DNA of 64,000 nt from Planctomycetota bacterium (GTDB taxonomy: Bacteria > Planctomycetota > SZUA-567 > H5-PLA8). The stretch covers positions 863,201 through 927,200 of the forward strand of contig JABTUM010000001.1 in NCBI GenBank assembly GCA_015075375.1, in the 5' to 3' direction. Positions 49,401 to 58,049 of the stretch are shown here, piece after piece. Position 1 is the stretch's first letter, and every line of letters begins with the position of its first letter. The position numbers and the translations under genes are program-made. Below the pieces are notes generated by a model, which saw only the letters and a program-made list of their open reading frames with translations, did not search any database and had not been told where the DNA came from.

Positions 49401-51636
49401 CAGCCGAGGCCGCCAGCGCCAGGACCGCCGCGTGCAGCAGCGGCACGCACGCGCCCGCCAGCGCCGCGGGCCAAGCAGATTCCGCATCCAGAAGGCTCCG
49501 CGCCAAACGCCGCGAACCCAGCGCCGCCGCCGCCGCGAGCAAGGAATACGTCCACGTGTGGCCGTGGCCGCTCGAACCGGCGAACACATGCAGCGACGCC
49601 AGCGTGGGACTCAGCAGCGCGACCGCCACGCCCACGCGCAACGCCGACCGGCTCAGCCGCGCCGTCAGGGCCGCATAGCCCGCGCAGGCCAGCCAGCCCA
49701 GACTCCAAAGCGCACTCGCCGAACCAATCGAGCCTTGCAGCGCAAGGCTCAGCCAAAGCGCGGCCAGGAGCGCCAACGCATCGCTCGACGTGGCGCCGTG
49801 GCGAGCGCGCGCATCTTGCTCGGGCAAGCGGTTCCAAAGGACCAGCGGCAGGCTCGCGAGCAGTAGCCAGCCCAACGCCCAAGTCTCTGGACCCCAGCCG
49901 CAGACCTGCGCAAGTAATTTGAATCCCCACGCGCCCAGCAATGCCGCGGCCCAAGGTGCGATCCCGCCGCGCTGGCGCCAGACGCAGCCCCACGCCACCG
50001 TCCAAGCCGCCGCCACCGAGAGCAGCAAGGGAGTTGGGTCCGCTCGGATGCTCCACCCAAAGCCCAGGGCCAGACCCACCCCCAGCAGGCACAGACCCGC
50101 GTCTCGCGCAGCCTCCCAACGCCGGCGCAAGGCAACGGGTGCGAAGGCGCCGGCCAGCAGCCCGCTCCATGCCATCACCGCCCCCGGCAACGCCACCGCC
50201 GCAGTCCACCATTCGGCCGACCAGCGCAACGCCCAAGCCGCCAGCGGCGTCATGAACGCTACGCCTAAGCAAGCCCAAGCCGCATCGCCTGCGCCTTCCT
50301 CGCCGCGCCGAGGCCACGCGAGACCACCCGACACCAACCCAAGTGCCGCGAGATGCCAAGGCAGGTGCCGCGCCAGTTCCGCCTGTGGGGACAGACACGC
50401 CGCGACGGGCAACAGCAGCACGCCCAACCGAGCCCCGTCGCGCCAGGCCACCTCGCACCACCAGCGCAAGCTCCAACGCGCCGCCGCGCCGCGTTCGGCC
50501 AGGAACCGGGTGGCGAGGAGCAGCGCGAACAGCACGGGCACGAACACCGCGGGAAGCAGTGTCCACGGCACATTCATCCAGCGCAGCGCCATGCCCCACG
50601 CGCCCAATCCGCCGAAGAGTGCGAAGGCATTAAAGAGCGGCTCGTCCAATTTCCGAGCGTGCCAGGCCGAACTGAGCGCGAATACGGAAAGCGTAAGACA
50701 CCACAGTGCCGAAGGCGCGAACGGCCAGAGCGGCAGTTGCCCCGGACCCGATCCCAGCAACGCCGCGTACGCATCCAATGCGAACGCCAAATGCCCCAGC
50801 AACACGAACGCTAATCCGGTGAGTCTCAGGAACGTCCAGCGTCGCAGCGCGTACCCCATCGCCAGGCAAGCGGCCGTGCCGCCCAAGAGCAGCGACATGC
50901 GCGAGAACGTCGACGCGGCCTCCCACATGCTCGTGCGCACGTACGCCACCGCCGAAAAAAAGACGATCGCGATGCCCAGGCTCTGCAGAATCCGCACGTT
51001 CTCCGGCGTGAAGAGCCGCACCGTCCAAGGGATTTTGGGCTTGGGCGGAGGCAGCGGTGCGGCGGCCTTTTTAGGAAGCTCGACGCGCGGCGGCGGCGCG
51101 AGCGGAACCGCACCGGGTTCCGGCGTCACCTCCGTTCGTTCGCGCGGCGGCGCCGGAGTCCCCGCCAGGGCTTTGGCTTCTTCGGCATCGTGATGCAATC
51201 GCGCGATCGCCGCGCGCACATCCCGCGGCGGCGCTTCGGGAACGACCTGCGGCTTGAACGCTTCGGGAGCCGGCACGGCGGGCTCGGCGGAGGACGGAAT
51301 CGACTCCGGAATCGGATGATCACGTTCCTCCTTTCGGGGCATCGCCTCCGCCTTGCCCGCCGCACCGCGCTCCCCCAGCGTTCGCCGCTCGGCTTGCAGA
51401 TGCGATAACAACTCCAGTTCCGTCGGAGCGGTCAGTTTGCCGTCCGCCGCCGCTTGCCTGATCTCCCGCTCCAGCAGCGTCAGCTCCTTGCTGCGCGGAG
51501 ACACATAAGGAACCGCCGGCTCCACGCGCGGCGTCTGCTCCGCGACCCAGCGGCTGGTCAGCATGCGCCACAGGAAAACCGCCAGCGTCACCAGGCCCAC
51601 CACGAATATGCCCGCCAGCACCAAGACGATGAACAT
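46420..51636 (-). CDS. Very large polytopic membrane protein (DUF2339-like)
   Basis: A 1738-residue protein. It starts with a membrane helix (MFIVLVLAGIFVVGLVTLAVFLW) and a cytosolic segment of about 160 residues (a coiled-coil LLEREIRQAA and a proline-rich linker). Repeated hydrophobic helices then run over more than 1400 residues, giving several dozen membrane segments by eye. Long multi-helix proteins of this type are called DUF2339 and are of unknown function. The C-terminus (VVGIAIGFAILAVGCLFESRMNLALKRAVDRAR) ends just before the damaged membrane gene, 10 bp away. The start ATG 51636 has a first helix directly after it; an ORF extending back to 51768 would cross the LysR promoter region. 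No catalytic residues can be named. Confidence 0.75.
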   Translation of the reverse strand: MFIVLVLAGIFVVGLVTLAVFLWRMLTSRWVAEQTPRVEPAVPYVSPRSKELTLLEREIRQAAADGKLTAPTELELLSHLQAERRTLGERGAAGKAEAMPRKEERDHPIPESIPSSAEPAVPAPEAFKPQVVPEAPPRDVRAAIARLHHDAEEAKALAGTPAPPRERTEVTPEPGAVPLAPPPRVELPKKAAAPLPPPKPKIPWTVRLFTPENVRILQSLGIAIVFFSAVAYVRTSMWEAASTFSRMSLLLGGTAACLAMGYALRRWTFLRLTGLAFVLLGHLAFALDAYAALLGSGPGQLPLWPFAPSALWCLTLSVFALSSAWHARKLDEPLFNAFALFGGLGAWGMALRWMNVPWTLLPAVFVPVLFALLLATRFLAERGAAARWSLRWWCEVAWRDGARLGVLLLPVAACLSPQAELARHLPWHLAALGLVSGGLAWPRRGEEGAGDAAWACLGVAFMTPLAAWALRWSAEWWTAAVALPGAVMAWSGLLAGAFAPVALRRRWEAARDAGLCLLGVGLALGFGWSIRADPTPLLLSVAAAWTVAWGCVWRQRGGIAPWAAALLGAWGFKLLAQVCGWGPETWALGWLLLASLPLVLWNRLPEQDARARHGATSSDALALLAALWLSLALQGSIGSASALWSLGWLACAGYAALTARLSRSALRVGVAVALLSPTLASLHVFAGSSGHGHTWTYSLLAAAAALGSRRLARSLLDAESAWPAALAGACVPLLHAAVLALAASAAGAYASAAWAWGGVGLACGAFAWRLRREEAHLELAETFEFLALLGLNAAGASLALQVWGELAWRPAVFLALTAATTFLALWGEYLGADVRREQPAYRRAGASVSLLLTGAALLLVVADRPQAGASRLWASPIGLGWVVALTPGFLAWRERERHRSGALYLVAAFLAGAGLLCSAIAAGASQYWIAGTPVESRQQAMLFAGLLASGAWFALRRMLQPAAIYALGLGALGLLGGVYGAWPVPAESAGLAFMALAWGLSFVPGIFVPENMRARTQAHACFAAVVLASGASLHLFRGLCQWPTGAMHAWGMGGWLLLAGWLAWQADAGKRAMAGSFAAACAAWLALTQGLRMAGLEPHSFGPPWAVYALLIFGVRQLCLGQDGADAKDSPWRLRAQGLAPFEWLVACASLAAGLGGWMFGAVGTWSLTLALNAVFLALWSGSVRKREPNGELCACGSELAAWFLSACALAAFSHGTLGFIPLQGLAWLPVAAVALALGMAGEAIAGAWLGPQTPARSPSAWLESRLAAAVALGGWGTLQVLGSDGAWTGAGLDATWRALLALSLLAIYGSFARWSLRESWCEGGRTFSALAAYVFLLPAAYLALLKAHSSGSGWGGPCFLALAPMLLLASALLRREGRAVPAALARGGALWVSLGALVLTYAGNPAHAPEVAAATWAGLAALAWWGLTGRLKDGRTLVTYASAGLAALYLARAGAGLPAWGAAEAPAHEAVLFALWGLLGIAGGLGLRRRDRAGAEGLAQAGRWLGWSALPWAVLMLAIFGAAAGPYPDARVDALIACLMLNAGAALLGNRLGGPRAIGWQAPAFALSGYALYAWLHQAGAWEWYTLPAAAAAFLWCIERDRTDPASGDDTEMQAALWGAGLLATVPSFLQALPYAGTALPHYFLLLILGFALVGGAMWSRRRVPLLVGSASILTITLIKAIQWAAHREVVLPVVGIAIGFAILAVGCLFESRMNLALKRAVDRARAEARMFWVSWR

Positions 51637-51760
51637 GGTGGTCGATCCCCGCGCCCGATTCGTTAGAGCGCTATTCCGCGGATGCGGAGGTTGCTTTGAA
51701 CCGCAGGTATCGATTATAAATCTAAATACTATCGACTTAATCAATAGACAGGAGCCGCCC
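51637..51760. promoter_or_regulatory. Divergent intergenic region with AT-rich core
   Basis: This gap separates the large membrane gene (minus) from the LysR regulator (plus). Bases 51708-51750 are unusually AT-rich for this genome (tcgattataaatctaaatactatcgacttaatcaatag region) and include ATCGATT and near-inverted AATCAATAG elements. LysR proteins usually bind T-N11-A motifs in such divergent regions and regulate the neighbouring gene. No motif here is exact enough to name. Confidence 0.45.
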
Positions 51761-52678
51761 GTGCCCACGCTTCGCCTGCATCAGTTGGAAGGTTTCTTCT
51801 ACGTCGCGCGCCACGGCGGGTACACGAAAGCGGCGCAAGCCTTCCCCTATCCCCTTGGTCAGCCCGCGATCTACCAGCAGGTGAAGAACCTGCAGGAAAA
51901 CCTCGGCGTCGCGCTCGTGCGCCAGGCCGGCCCGCGCAAAACCGAACTCACCCCTGAAGGCCGGAGGCTCTTCGAATTCCTCGCGCCCTTCTTCGACGGA
52001 CTCGAACCGCTCGTCGAAGACCTGCGCGGAGCGGTCGCCAGCAGCCTCACGCTGGCCGCCGACCAGTTCCTGGCCATGGAGGCGCTCCCGCCCGCCCTGC
52101 TGCGCCTGCGCGAGCAGCGCCCCGGCTTCGGCTTGCGCGTCGAAGAATTGGCCGTGACCGAGATTGTCACACGCGTTCAGCAAGGGGGCGCCGATGCCGG
52201 CCTCTCGCATCTGCTGCGCGAACCCAGCGGACTCTCGTGGAAGCCGCTGGGGCGCATCGGCGTCGCGCTCCTGGTGCCCGCGCGGCATCCGCTCGCTCAA
52301 CTGGGGCGCGCGCCCACCCCCGCCGAAGTCGTGCGCCACCCGATCATCGTCTACGAACCCAACAGTCCGGGGCGCGTCCTTACCGAACGCCTCTTTCGCG
52401 AAGCCGGCTCGCGCTTGAACGTCGCCGCCGAAGTCTCGTTCTCCCAGACCATGCGCGGACTCGTCCGCGCAGGCATCGCGCCGGCCTTCGTACCCTTCTT
52501 GCGCCGCGGCAGCGCCGAAGAACTTCCCCGCGAACCGCGCTGCGTCGCCTTCGATGTCTCCTCGCGCCTGCGCAGCGGCGCGTTGCCGTTCGGCCTGCTC
52601 TATCGCCCCGAGTTGGAAGCAAGTCCCGCCTTCCGCTTGTTTGCCGCGGCGTTGCGCGATGCTTGGTCGGCCTCCTGA
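51761..52678 (+). CDS. LysR family transcriptional regulator
   Basis: A 305-residue regulator. The N-terminal winged helix-turn-helix opens LRLHQLEGFFYVARHGGYTKAAQAF and continues GQPAIYQQVKNLQENLGVALV, the LysR HTH. The effector-binding domain follows (LRGAVASSLTLAADQFLAM, VRHPIIVYEPNSPGRVLTERLF). The start is GTG 51761 with GGAG 7 bp upstream; the longer in-frame ORF from 51563 includes the divergent control region and is rejected. It is divergent from the large membrane gene and may control it or itself. The following aldo/keto reductase gene is also a possible target. Confidence 0.88.
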   Translation: MPTLRLHQLEGFFYVARHGGYTKAAQAFPYPLGQPAIYQQVKNLQENLGVALVRQAGPRKTELTPEGRRLFEFLAPFFDGLEPLVEDLRGAVASSLTLAADQFLAMEALPPALLRLREQRPGFGLRVEELAVTEIVTRVQQGGADAGLSHLLREPSGLSWKPLGRIGVALLVPARHPLAQLGRAPTPAEVVRHPIIVYEPNSPGRVLTERLFREAGSRLNVAAEVSFSQTMRGLVRAGIAPAFVPFLRRGSAEELPREPRCVAFDVSSRLRSGALPFGLLYRPELEASPAFRLFAAALRDAWSAS

Positions 52679-52755
52679 ATCGAATTCGCCCATGCGCCCG
52701 CCGCGTGCGGTGATAAGATCGTGCGGTCGAAACCTTTCTTTTTTGGAGAACGGCC

Positions 52756-53715
52756 ATGAGCAAAAACAACATGCGCTATCGTCCGCTCGGACGCTGCGGA
52801 ATGCAGGTCAGCGAACTGAGCATCGGCGGCTGGACCACGTACGGCGACAGCGTCCAGGACGCCGCCATGGTGCGCAAGATTCTCGTCCGCGCGTACGAAG
52901 CGGGCATCAACTTCTTCGACATCGCGGACATCTACGCGCGCGGCAAGACCGAGACCGCCATGGGCCTGGTCCTCAAGGAATTCCCGCGCCACACCCTCGT
53001 GATCTCCAGCAAAGTCTTCTGGCCCATGAGCGACGACGTCAACGACCGCGGCCTCTCGCGCAAGCACATCTTCGAGTCCGTCCACAAGTCCCTCCAGCGC
53101 CTCGGCACCGACTACCTCGATATGTACTTCTGCCACCGCTTCGACGAAAAGACGCCCCTGGAAGAGACCGTCCGCGCGATGGACGATCTGGTCCGCCAAG
53201 GCAAGGTGCTGTACTGGGGCACCAGCGAATGGACCGGCGCGCAGATCCGCGAAGCCGGGAAGATCGCCGAGAAACGCAACGCATACGGGCCGCAGGTCGA
53301 ACAGCCGCAGTACAGCATGCTCGTCCGCGCCAAGGTCGAAAAAGACGTGCGCCCGGCCACAGACGCGCAGGGCATGGGGCTGGTCGTCTGGAGTCCCCTC
53401 GCTTCGGGGCTCCTTACCGGCAAGTACGACGACGGCATCCCGCCCGGCAGCCGGCTGGCCCAGATCGCGTGGCTGCGCGACGCGGTGCGCAACGAGGAGA
53501 ACCTCGCGCGCGTGCGCAAGCTCAAGCCCCTCGCCGAAGAACTGGGCTGCTCCCGCGCGTCCCTGGCTCTGGCCTGGTGCGCCGCGCAGCCCGGCATCAG
53601 CAGCGTGATCACCGGCGCTACGCGCATCGAACAGCTCGACGAAAACCTGAAGGCGCTCGACGTGAAACTCGACGCCGCGATGCTCAAGAAGCTCGACGCC
53701 GTCTGTCCGGCCTGA
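52756..53715 (+). CDS. Aldo/keto reductase
   Basis: A 319-residue NADPH-dependent aldo/keto reductase of the Kv-beta-like subgroup. The catalytic tetrad is visible: Asp and Tyr in FFDIADIYARGKTETAMG, Lys in ISSKVFWPM, His in MYFCHRFDE. The NADPH site VVWSPLASGLLTGKYDDG is present, and the C-terminus is SVITGATRIEQLDENLKAL. The ATG 52756 follows TTTTGGAGAACGGCC, with GGAG 12 bp upstream. The gene is followed after 23 bp by a c-type haem membrane protein gene, so both probably share a transcript. Substrate unknown. Confidence 0.92.
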   Translation: MSKNNMRYRPLGRCGMQVSELSIGGWTTYGDSVQDAAMVRKILVRAYEAGINFFDIADIYARGKTETAMGLVLKEFPRHTLVISSKVFWPMSDDVNDRGLSRKHIFESVHKSLQRLGTDYLDMYFCHRFDEKTPLEETVRAMDDLVRQGKVLYWGTSEWTGAQIREAGKIAEKRNAYGPQVEQPQYSMLVRAKVEKDVRPATDAQGMGLVVWSPLASGLLTGKYDDGIPPGSRLAQIAWLRDAVRNEENLARVRKLKPLAEELGCSRASLALAWCAAQPGISSVITGATRIEQLDENLKALDVKLDAAMLKKLDAVCPA

Positions 53716-53738
53716 TCCCAAGCCCCAAGGAAGCCCGC

Positions 53739-54539
53739 GTGCGACGGCTAAGCCAGCTCGACGGACCGTTCAAGGCGCTCGTGACGATGTTCACGATCGT
53801 CCTAAGCTGCGGCTTCGGCGTCGCGCATCTGTACCTGCACCACACCGTCGATCGGGCCGACGGCAAGGAAGACCTCGTGCCCACCGCGCGGGACATCGCG
53901 CTGCATTACCACGGCGAACCCGGGACCACGCGCTTCCGCACCAAGGTGCTGGGCAGCATGAAGAAGTACTTCAGCGCCGAGGAAGATCCGGGCAAGCTCA
54001 CGCCCGAAGAAGAAGCCGACCACGCCGCGGTCCTCGATTGGGACGCGCGCGGCGCGCCCGAAGCCGAGTACTGGGATCCCGCGACGAAGGATTACGCCAA
54101 GATCGGAAACATCCTGCTCAACCGCGGCTGCTTCGATTGCCACGCGCCCGACGCCGTCGGCAAGGGCTCCAAACCCAAGTCGCCGCTTGACACCTATGCG
54201 GGCGTAAAGAAGTTCGCGACCGAGAATACCGGCATGAGCACCGGCGAATTGCTGATGCTCAGCCACATTCACCTGCTCGGCATGGGCCTGATGTTCCTGG
54301 GCCTGGGCTTCGCCGTGGCGCTGACCAGCTTCTCCGCGCGCCTGCGCGCCGGCGTGATCTGCGCAGGCTTCGCTTCGGTGCTGCTCGATATCGGCGGCTG
54401 GTGGGCGGTGAAGTACGGCGGCGCGAATTGGACGTGGCTGGTGCTCGCCGGCGGCCTGCTGATGGGCGCGGCCTTCGCGCTCGGCGCGCTGATGGCCCTG
54501 CATGAATGCTGGCTGCGCAAGCCGCCGCCGGACGCATAG
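53739..54539 (+). CDS. Membrane protein with c-type haem motif
   Basis: A 266-residue protein. One N-terminal helix (FKALVTMFTIVLSCGFGVAHLYLHH) is followed by a soluble extracytoplasmic segment of about 120 residues with a CFDCH motif (Cys131, Cys134, His135), a standard c-type haem site. A set of three helices (LLMLSHIHLLGMGLMFLGLGF, VICAGFASVLLDIGGWWAV, WLVLAGGLLMGAAFALGAL) follows, including a HIH pair. An electron-transfer or respiratory role is inferred from the haem motif alone. The start GTG 53739 follows AAGGAAG. The ORF annotated from 52554 runs through the aldo/keto reductase in another frame and is a false extension. Confidence 0.72.
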   Translation: MRRLSQLDGPFKALVTMFTIVLSCGFGVAHLYLHHTVDRADGKEDLVPTARDIALHYHGEPGTTRFRTKVLGSMKKYFSAEEDPGKLTPEEEADHAAVLDWDARGAPEAEYWDPATKDYAKIGNILLNRGCFDCHAPDAVGKGSKPKSPLDTYAGVKKFATENTGMSTGELLMLSHIHLLGMGLMFLGLGFAVALTSFSARLRAGVICAGFASVLLDIGGWWAVKYGGANWTWLVLAGGLLMGAAFALGALMALHECWLRKPPPDA

Positions 54540-54570
54540 CGCGAAAGCGCTTCGCGTACCGCGCTCTGAC

Positions 54571-56454
54571 TTACGGCAAGCCGAGCTTGCGCTTCGCCGC
54601 GGCGTTCGCATACACGCGCCTGAAGCCGTACTCCTCGGCCAGCGGCGCGCCCAGGATCTCCACGCCCCACTCCGCGCGCTTCAGGATCAGTTCGCGCCGC
54701 CGCTCGGCTTCCGGATCCATCACGTACGCCAGCGGCTGCTGCTCCGGCGCGTCCCAGTCGCGGCGCATCGGATCGGTCACGAAGACCACCGCCTCCTCGG
54801 AAGCCCAGCGCGCGCGGAGTTCGTCGCGCAGCATCCCGTAATGCCGCGGCAAATTCGCGAAGACCGGCTGCGGGCGGCGCGGATCGTCGAGCATCACGCG
54901 CACCGTACGCGGGCGGCCTTGCGCATCGGCGCCCAGGTAAAACGAGAGCCCCCCCGCCGCGCCCAGTTCGTAACTGCCCTCGAACACCCACAGCGTCCCG
55001 GCGCCCAGCTTGGCGTCCAACTCCGCGACCAGCCGCTTGCTGCTGCGCACGTCCTGGTACGCCGCAAAGCCGTCGGCCGCGCGCACGAAGCCCAGGCCCA
55101 TGCCGAGAAACAGGATCAGCACCGCCGCGCGCGGGAATCCGCCCAGCAGCGCCGCACCGCCGGCCAGGAATGCCGCGCCCAGCAGCCACGCCATCGACGG
55201 GATCAGCGCCAGCGCCTCCGGCGCGCGCGCCATATCGGGAATCCGTGCAACCAGCGGCGTGACCCAGAAGCCCGCGCTGAAGATCGCCGCTCCGGTCAGC
55301 GCCAGCAGCGCACCCGGCGCCAGCCGCTCCAGCCGTCCCGCGCGTCCCTGCACGAAGCCCATCCACCATCCCGCCGTCAGCAGCACGAAGGCCGGCGCGG
55401 TGGGCAGGCAGTAGTAGACCAGCCGCGACGGCACGGGCAGAAAGAAGAGCACCGGCCCCAGCGCGCCAAACGCGAGCAGCAGCACCGCGTCGCGGCGTTC
55501 GCGATCGGCCCGGTCGTCGCCTTCTTCCTGCTCGTGGTCTTCGGCCTGCTTCGCGCCGTTCCAGGCGAAGCGCGCGACCCACGGCGCCAGCAGCGTCCAC
55601 GGCGCGCACCAGATCGCCGTTACCGCCAGATAACCGGCCACGCTCACCTGAGAGACCTTGTAGTCCGGCGGCCAGCGCTTGTCCTGCAAGCGGTCCAGCA
55701 GTTCGTTCACGAAGACGTGGTAGACGAAGCCGGGGTTGCTTTGCTCGACGAACCAGCCCCAGAACACCACCGGCGCGAGCATCAGCGGAATGCCCCACGT
55801 CCAGCCGCAGCGCTTGAAGGAATCCCAGCGCCCGCGCGTGGCGCACCAGCCCAGCCAGGCCAGGCCCACAAAGAGCGAACCCATCGGGCCTTTGGCGAGC
55901 CACGTCAGCGCCAGCAGGGCCCAAAAACAGACCCAATGCTTGCGGGACTCCGGGTGGCACATCGCCCGCCACAGCGCGTACAGCGCGGCGAGGATCAGCG
56001 TCGATAGCAGCACATCGATCAGCAGTTGGTGCGTGAACATGAACCAGCCGGTGCAGACGGCCAGCATCGCCGCGGCCAGCGGCCCGGCTTGCGCGCCCCA
56101 CAACCGCCGCGCCCAATGCCACGCCATCACCAGCCCCAGCCAGCCGAAGCACGCCAGCGGCAAGCGCGCCGCGCCTTCGCCGATGCCCAGCGCGCGGTAG
56201 CTTAGCGCGATCGACCAATACACCAGCGGCGGCTTGTTCAGGTACGGGCTGCCGTTCAGGTGCGGCGTCACGTAATCGCCGGTCAGCGCCATCTCGCGCG
56301 CGATCCCCGCGAAATGGCCTTCGTGCGGCTCGTAGAGCCCGTAGCGACCGAGACCGAAGGCGAGCACCGCGAAGCACGCCGCCAGCGTAAGCGCGTCGGC
56401 AAACGAGAAGCGCGCACCGTGGCGCGCGGAAGTTTCGGCGGAACCCGCGGACAT
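54571..56454 (-). CDS. Glycosyltransferase family 39/83-like (PMT/ArnT type) membrane protein
   Basis: A 627-residue polytopic protein. The N-terminal GLYEPHEGHFAGIAREMALTGDYVTPHLNGSPYLNKPPLVYW is the PMT/ArnT region, with the acidic first-loop residue and the conserved NGxPYLxKPPLxYW. It has roughly ten further helices (WLLGAAFLAGGAALLGGF and others). The C-terminal soluble domain of about 150 residues (VAELDAKLGAGTLWVFEG) is extracytoplasmic. Such enzymes move sugars from polyprenyl phosphate to lipid A, proteins or other acceptors. The acceptor is not determinable from sequence. It converges with the haem protein gene, 31 bp away. Confidence 0.85.
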   Translation of the reverse strand: MSAGSAETSARHGARFSFADALTLAACFAVLAFGLGRYGLYEPHEGHFAGIAREMALTGDYVTPHLNGSPYLNKPPLVYWSIALSYRALGIGEGAARLPLACFGWLGLVMAWHWARRLWGAQAGPLAAAMLAVCTGWFMFTHQLLIDVLLSTLILAALYALWRAMCHPESRKHWVCFWALLALTWLAKGPMGSLFVGLAWLGWCATRGRWDSFKRCGWTWGIPLMLAPVVFWGWFVEQSNPGFVYHVFVNELLDRLQDKRWPPDYKVSQVSVAGYLAVTAIWCAPWTLLAPWVARFAWNGAKQAEDHEQEEGDDRADRERRDAVLLLAFGALGPVLFFLPVPSRLVYYCLPTAPAFVLLTAGWWMGFVQGRAGRLERLAPGALLALTGAAIFSAGFWVTPLVARIPDMARAPEALALIPSMAWLLGAAFLAGGAALLGGFPRAAVLILFLGMGLGFVRAADGFAAYQDVRSSKRLVAELDAKLGAGTLWVFEGSYELGAAGGLSFYLGADAQGRPRTVRVMLDDPRRPQPVFANLPRHYGMLRDELRARWASEEAVVFVTDPMRRDWDAPEQQPLAYVMDPEAERRRELILKRAEWGVEILGAPLAEEYGFRRVYANAAAKRKLGLP

Positions 56455-56567
56455 GGCGGGTAAAGCTACTCGTCTTCGGGGCTCCGGCGAGTCGTAAAAC
56501 TCGCTTGGGCGCGACCCGCGCGCGCGTTAGGGTGGCCTTGAATTCCACTTCATTCAGGAGACCGCCC

Positions 56568-58037
56568 ATGCCCGCCAAGCGCCCGCATATCTTGCTCATC
56601 ACCACCGACCAGCAGCGCGGCGACTGTCTGGGGCTCGAAGGGCATCCGGTCCTCTCCACCCCCAACCTCGACGAACTGGGCGGAACCGGCGCGCACTTCC
56701 GGCACGGCTACACCGAGGTCCCGAGCTGCATTCCCGCGCGGCGCATCCTGATGAGCGGCCAGCACCAAGTCCGCAACGGGATGGTCGGCATGACCAACGA
56801 TCCAAGCTGGAACCCGCCGCACACGCTGGCCGGCGAACTCGCGCAGGCCGGTTACCAGACGCACCTGATCGGCAAGCTGCATCTTCAGCCCAACCGGCGG
56901 CGCTTCGGCTTCCAGAGTTCCGCATGGTCCGATGCGCCGCACCCCATGCACCACCACGAGGGGCTCGACGATTACCAGCGCTTCCTCGTCCGCCACGGCG
57001 TCACGCAGTGGGACAGCTCGGCCATGCACGGGGTCGACCCCAACGGCTGGGTCGGCCGGCCCTCGCACCTCGACGAACGCTTGAGCTTCACCAACTGGTG
57101 CGCCGACGAGGCCGTGGCATTCCTCGAGCGCCGCGATCCCACCGTGCCGTTCTTCCTCAACGTGAGCTTCCACGCGCCGCATCCGCCGCTCTGCCCGCCC
57201 GCGTTCTACTACGACCGCTACATGCAGCTCGATCTGCCGCCGGCCGTCGTGGGCGATTGGGTCGACGCGGCCGGCACGCCTGCCACCGGCCCGGGCGGCG
57301 CGAAGGTCGACGCCTACCGCGTGCGCATGCAGCCCGATGCGCTCAAGCGCGCCCGCGCCGCTTACTACGGGCTGATTAACCACGTGGACGATCAGATCGG
57401 GCGCCTGGTCGAAGCGCTCCAGCGTATGGGCCTCTGGAACGATTGCTTCACGCTCTTCACCTCCGACCACGGCGAGATGCTGGGCGACCACCACATGTTC
57501 CGCAAAACCTTCGCCTACGAAGCTTCGGCGCGCGTCCCGTTCCTCGTCAAAGCCCCGCGCTGGATGGAATGCCGGGAAGGTGCAAAGCCCGCTCAAGTCG
57601 TCGGCCTGCAGGACGTCATGCCCACGCTCCTCGACGCCGCCGGCGTTTCCGTTCCCGAAAGCTGCGACGGGCGCAGCGTCCTCCCGCTCCTGCGCGGCGA
57701 AGCCCCCGCGTGGCGCGAGTACCTCCACGGCGAGCACGCGCCGTGCTACCACCCCGCCAACGCGATGCAGTACCTCACCGACGGGTGCGAGAAGTTCATC
57801 TGGTTCACGCAGACCGGCGTGGAACAGTTCTTCGACTTGAGCCAGGATCCGAACGAGTGCCGCGACCTGATCCGCTCGGCTGAGCATCAGGACCGCGTGA
57901 GCGTGTGGCGCAAACGCATGATCGAACAGCTCAAGAACCGTCCCGAAGGCTTCAGCGACGGCGCGAAGCTGATCGCGGGGAAGAAGCACACCAACCTGAT
58001 GCCGGATTACGCGGAGCGGAACAAGCCCAGCGCGTGA
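56568..58037 (+). CDS. Second type I sulfatase
   Basis: A 489-residue sulfatase. The modified-residue motif is CIPAR (Cys54), which fits CxPxR, and it is preceded by the metal motif ILLITTDQQRGDCLG. The second metal block is TSDHGEMLGDHHMF. The ending DGAKLIAGKKHTNLMPDYAERN is shared with choline-sulfatase relatives. AGGAG precedes ATG 56568; a longer in-frame ORF from 56505 adds an arginine-rich leader. There is no signal peptide. It faces the PMT-type gene divergently and the SLBB gene convergently. It is not close in sequence to the sulfatase at 40625-42121. Confidence 0.92.
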   Translation: MPAKRPHILLITTDQQRGDCLGLEGHPVLSTPNLDELGGTGAHFRHGYTEVPSCIPARRILMSGQHQVRNGMVGMTNDPSWNPPHTLAGELAQAGYQTHLIGKLHLQPNRRRFGFQSSAWSDAPHPMHHHEGLDDYQRFLVRHGVTQWDSSAMHGVDPNGWVGRPSHLDERLSFTNWCADEAVAFLERRDPTVPFFLNVSFHAPHPPLCPPAFYYDRYMQLDLPPAVVGDWVDAAGTPATGPGGAKVDAYRVRMQPDALKRARAAYYGLINHVDDQIGRLVEALQRMGLWNDCFTLFTSDHGEMLGDHHMFRKTFAYEASARVPFLVKAPRWMECREGAKPAQVVGLQDVMPTLLDAAGVSVPESCDGRSVLPLLRGEAPAWREYLHGEHAPCYHPANAMQYLTDGCEKFIWFTQTGVEQFFDLSQDPNECRDLIRSAEHQDRVSVWRKRMIEQLKNRPEGFSDGAKLIAGKKHTNLMPDYAERNKPSA

Positions 58038-58049
58038 TGCTTGCGCGCG

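Noticed and set aside
48041..50599. 852-residue minus-strand ORF within the large membrane protein gene
   Set aside because: Arg- and Gly-rich out-of-frame reading of the real 1738-residue frame.
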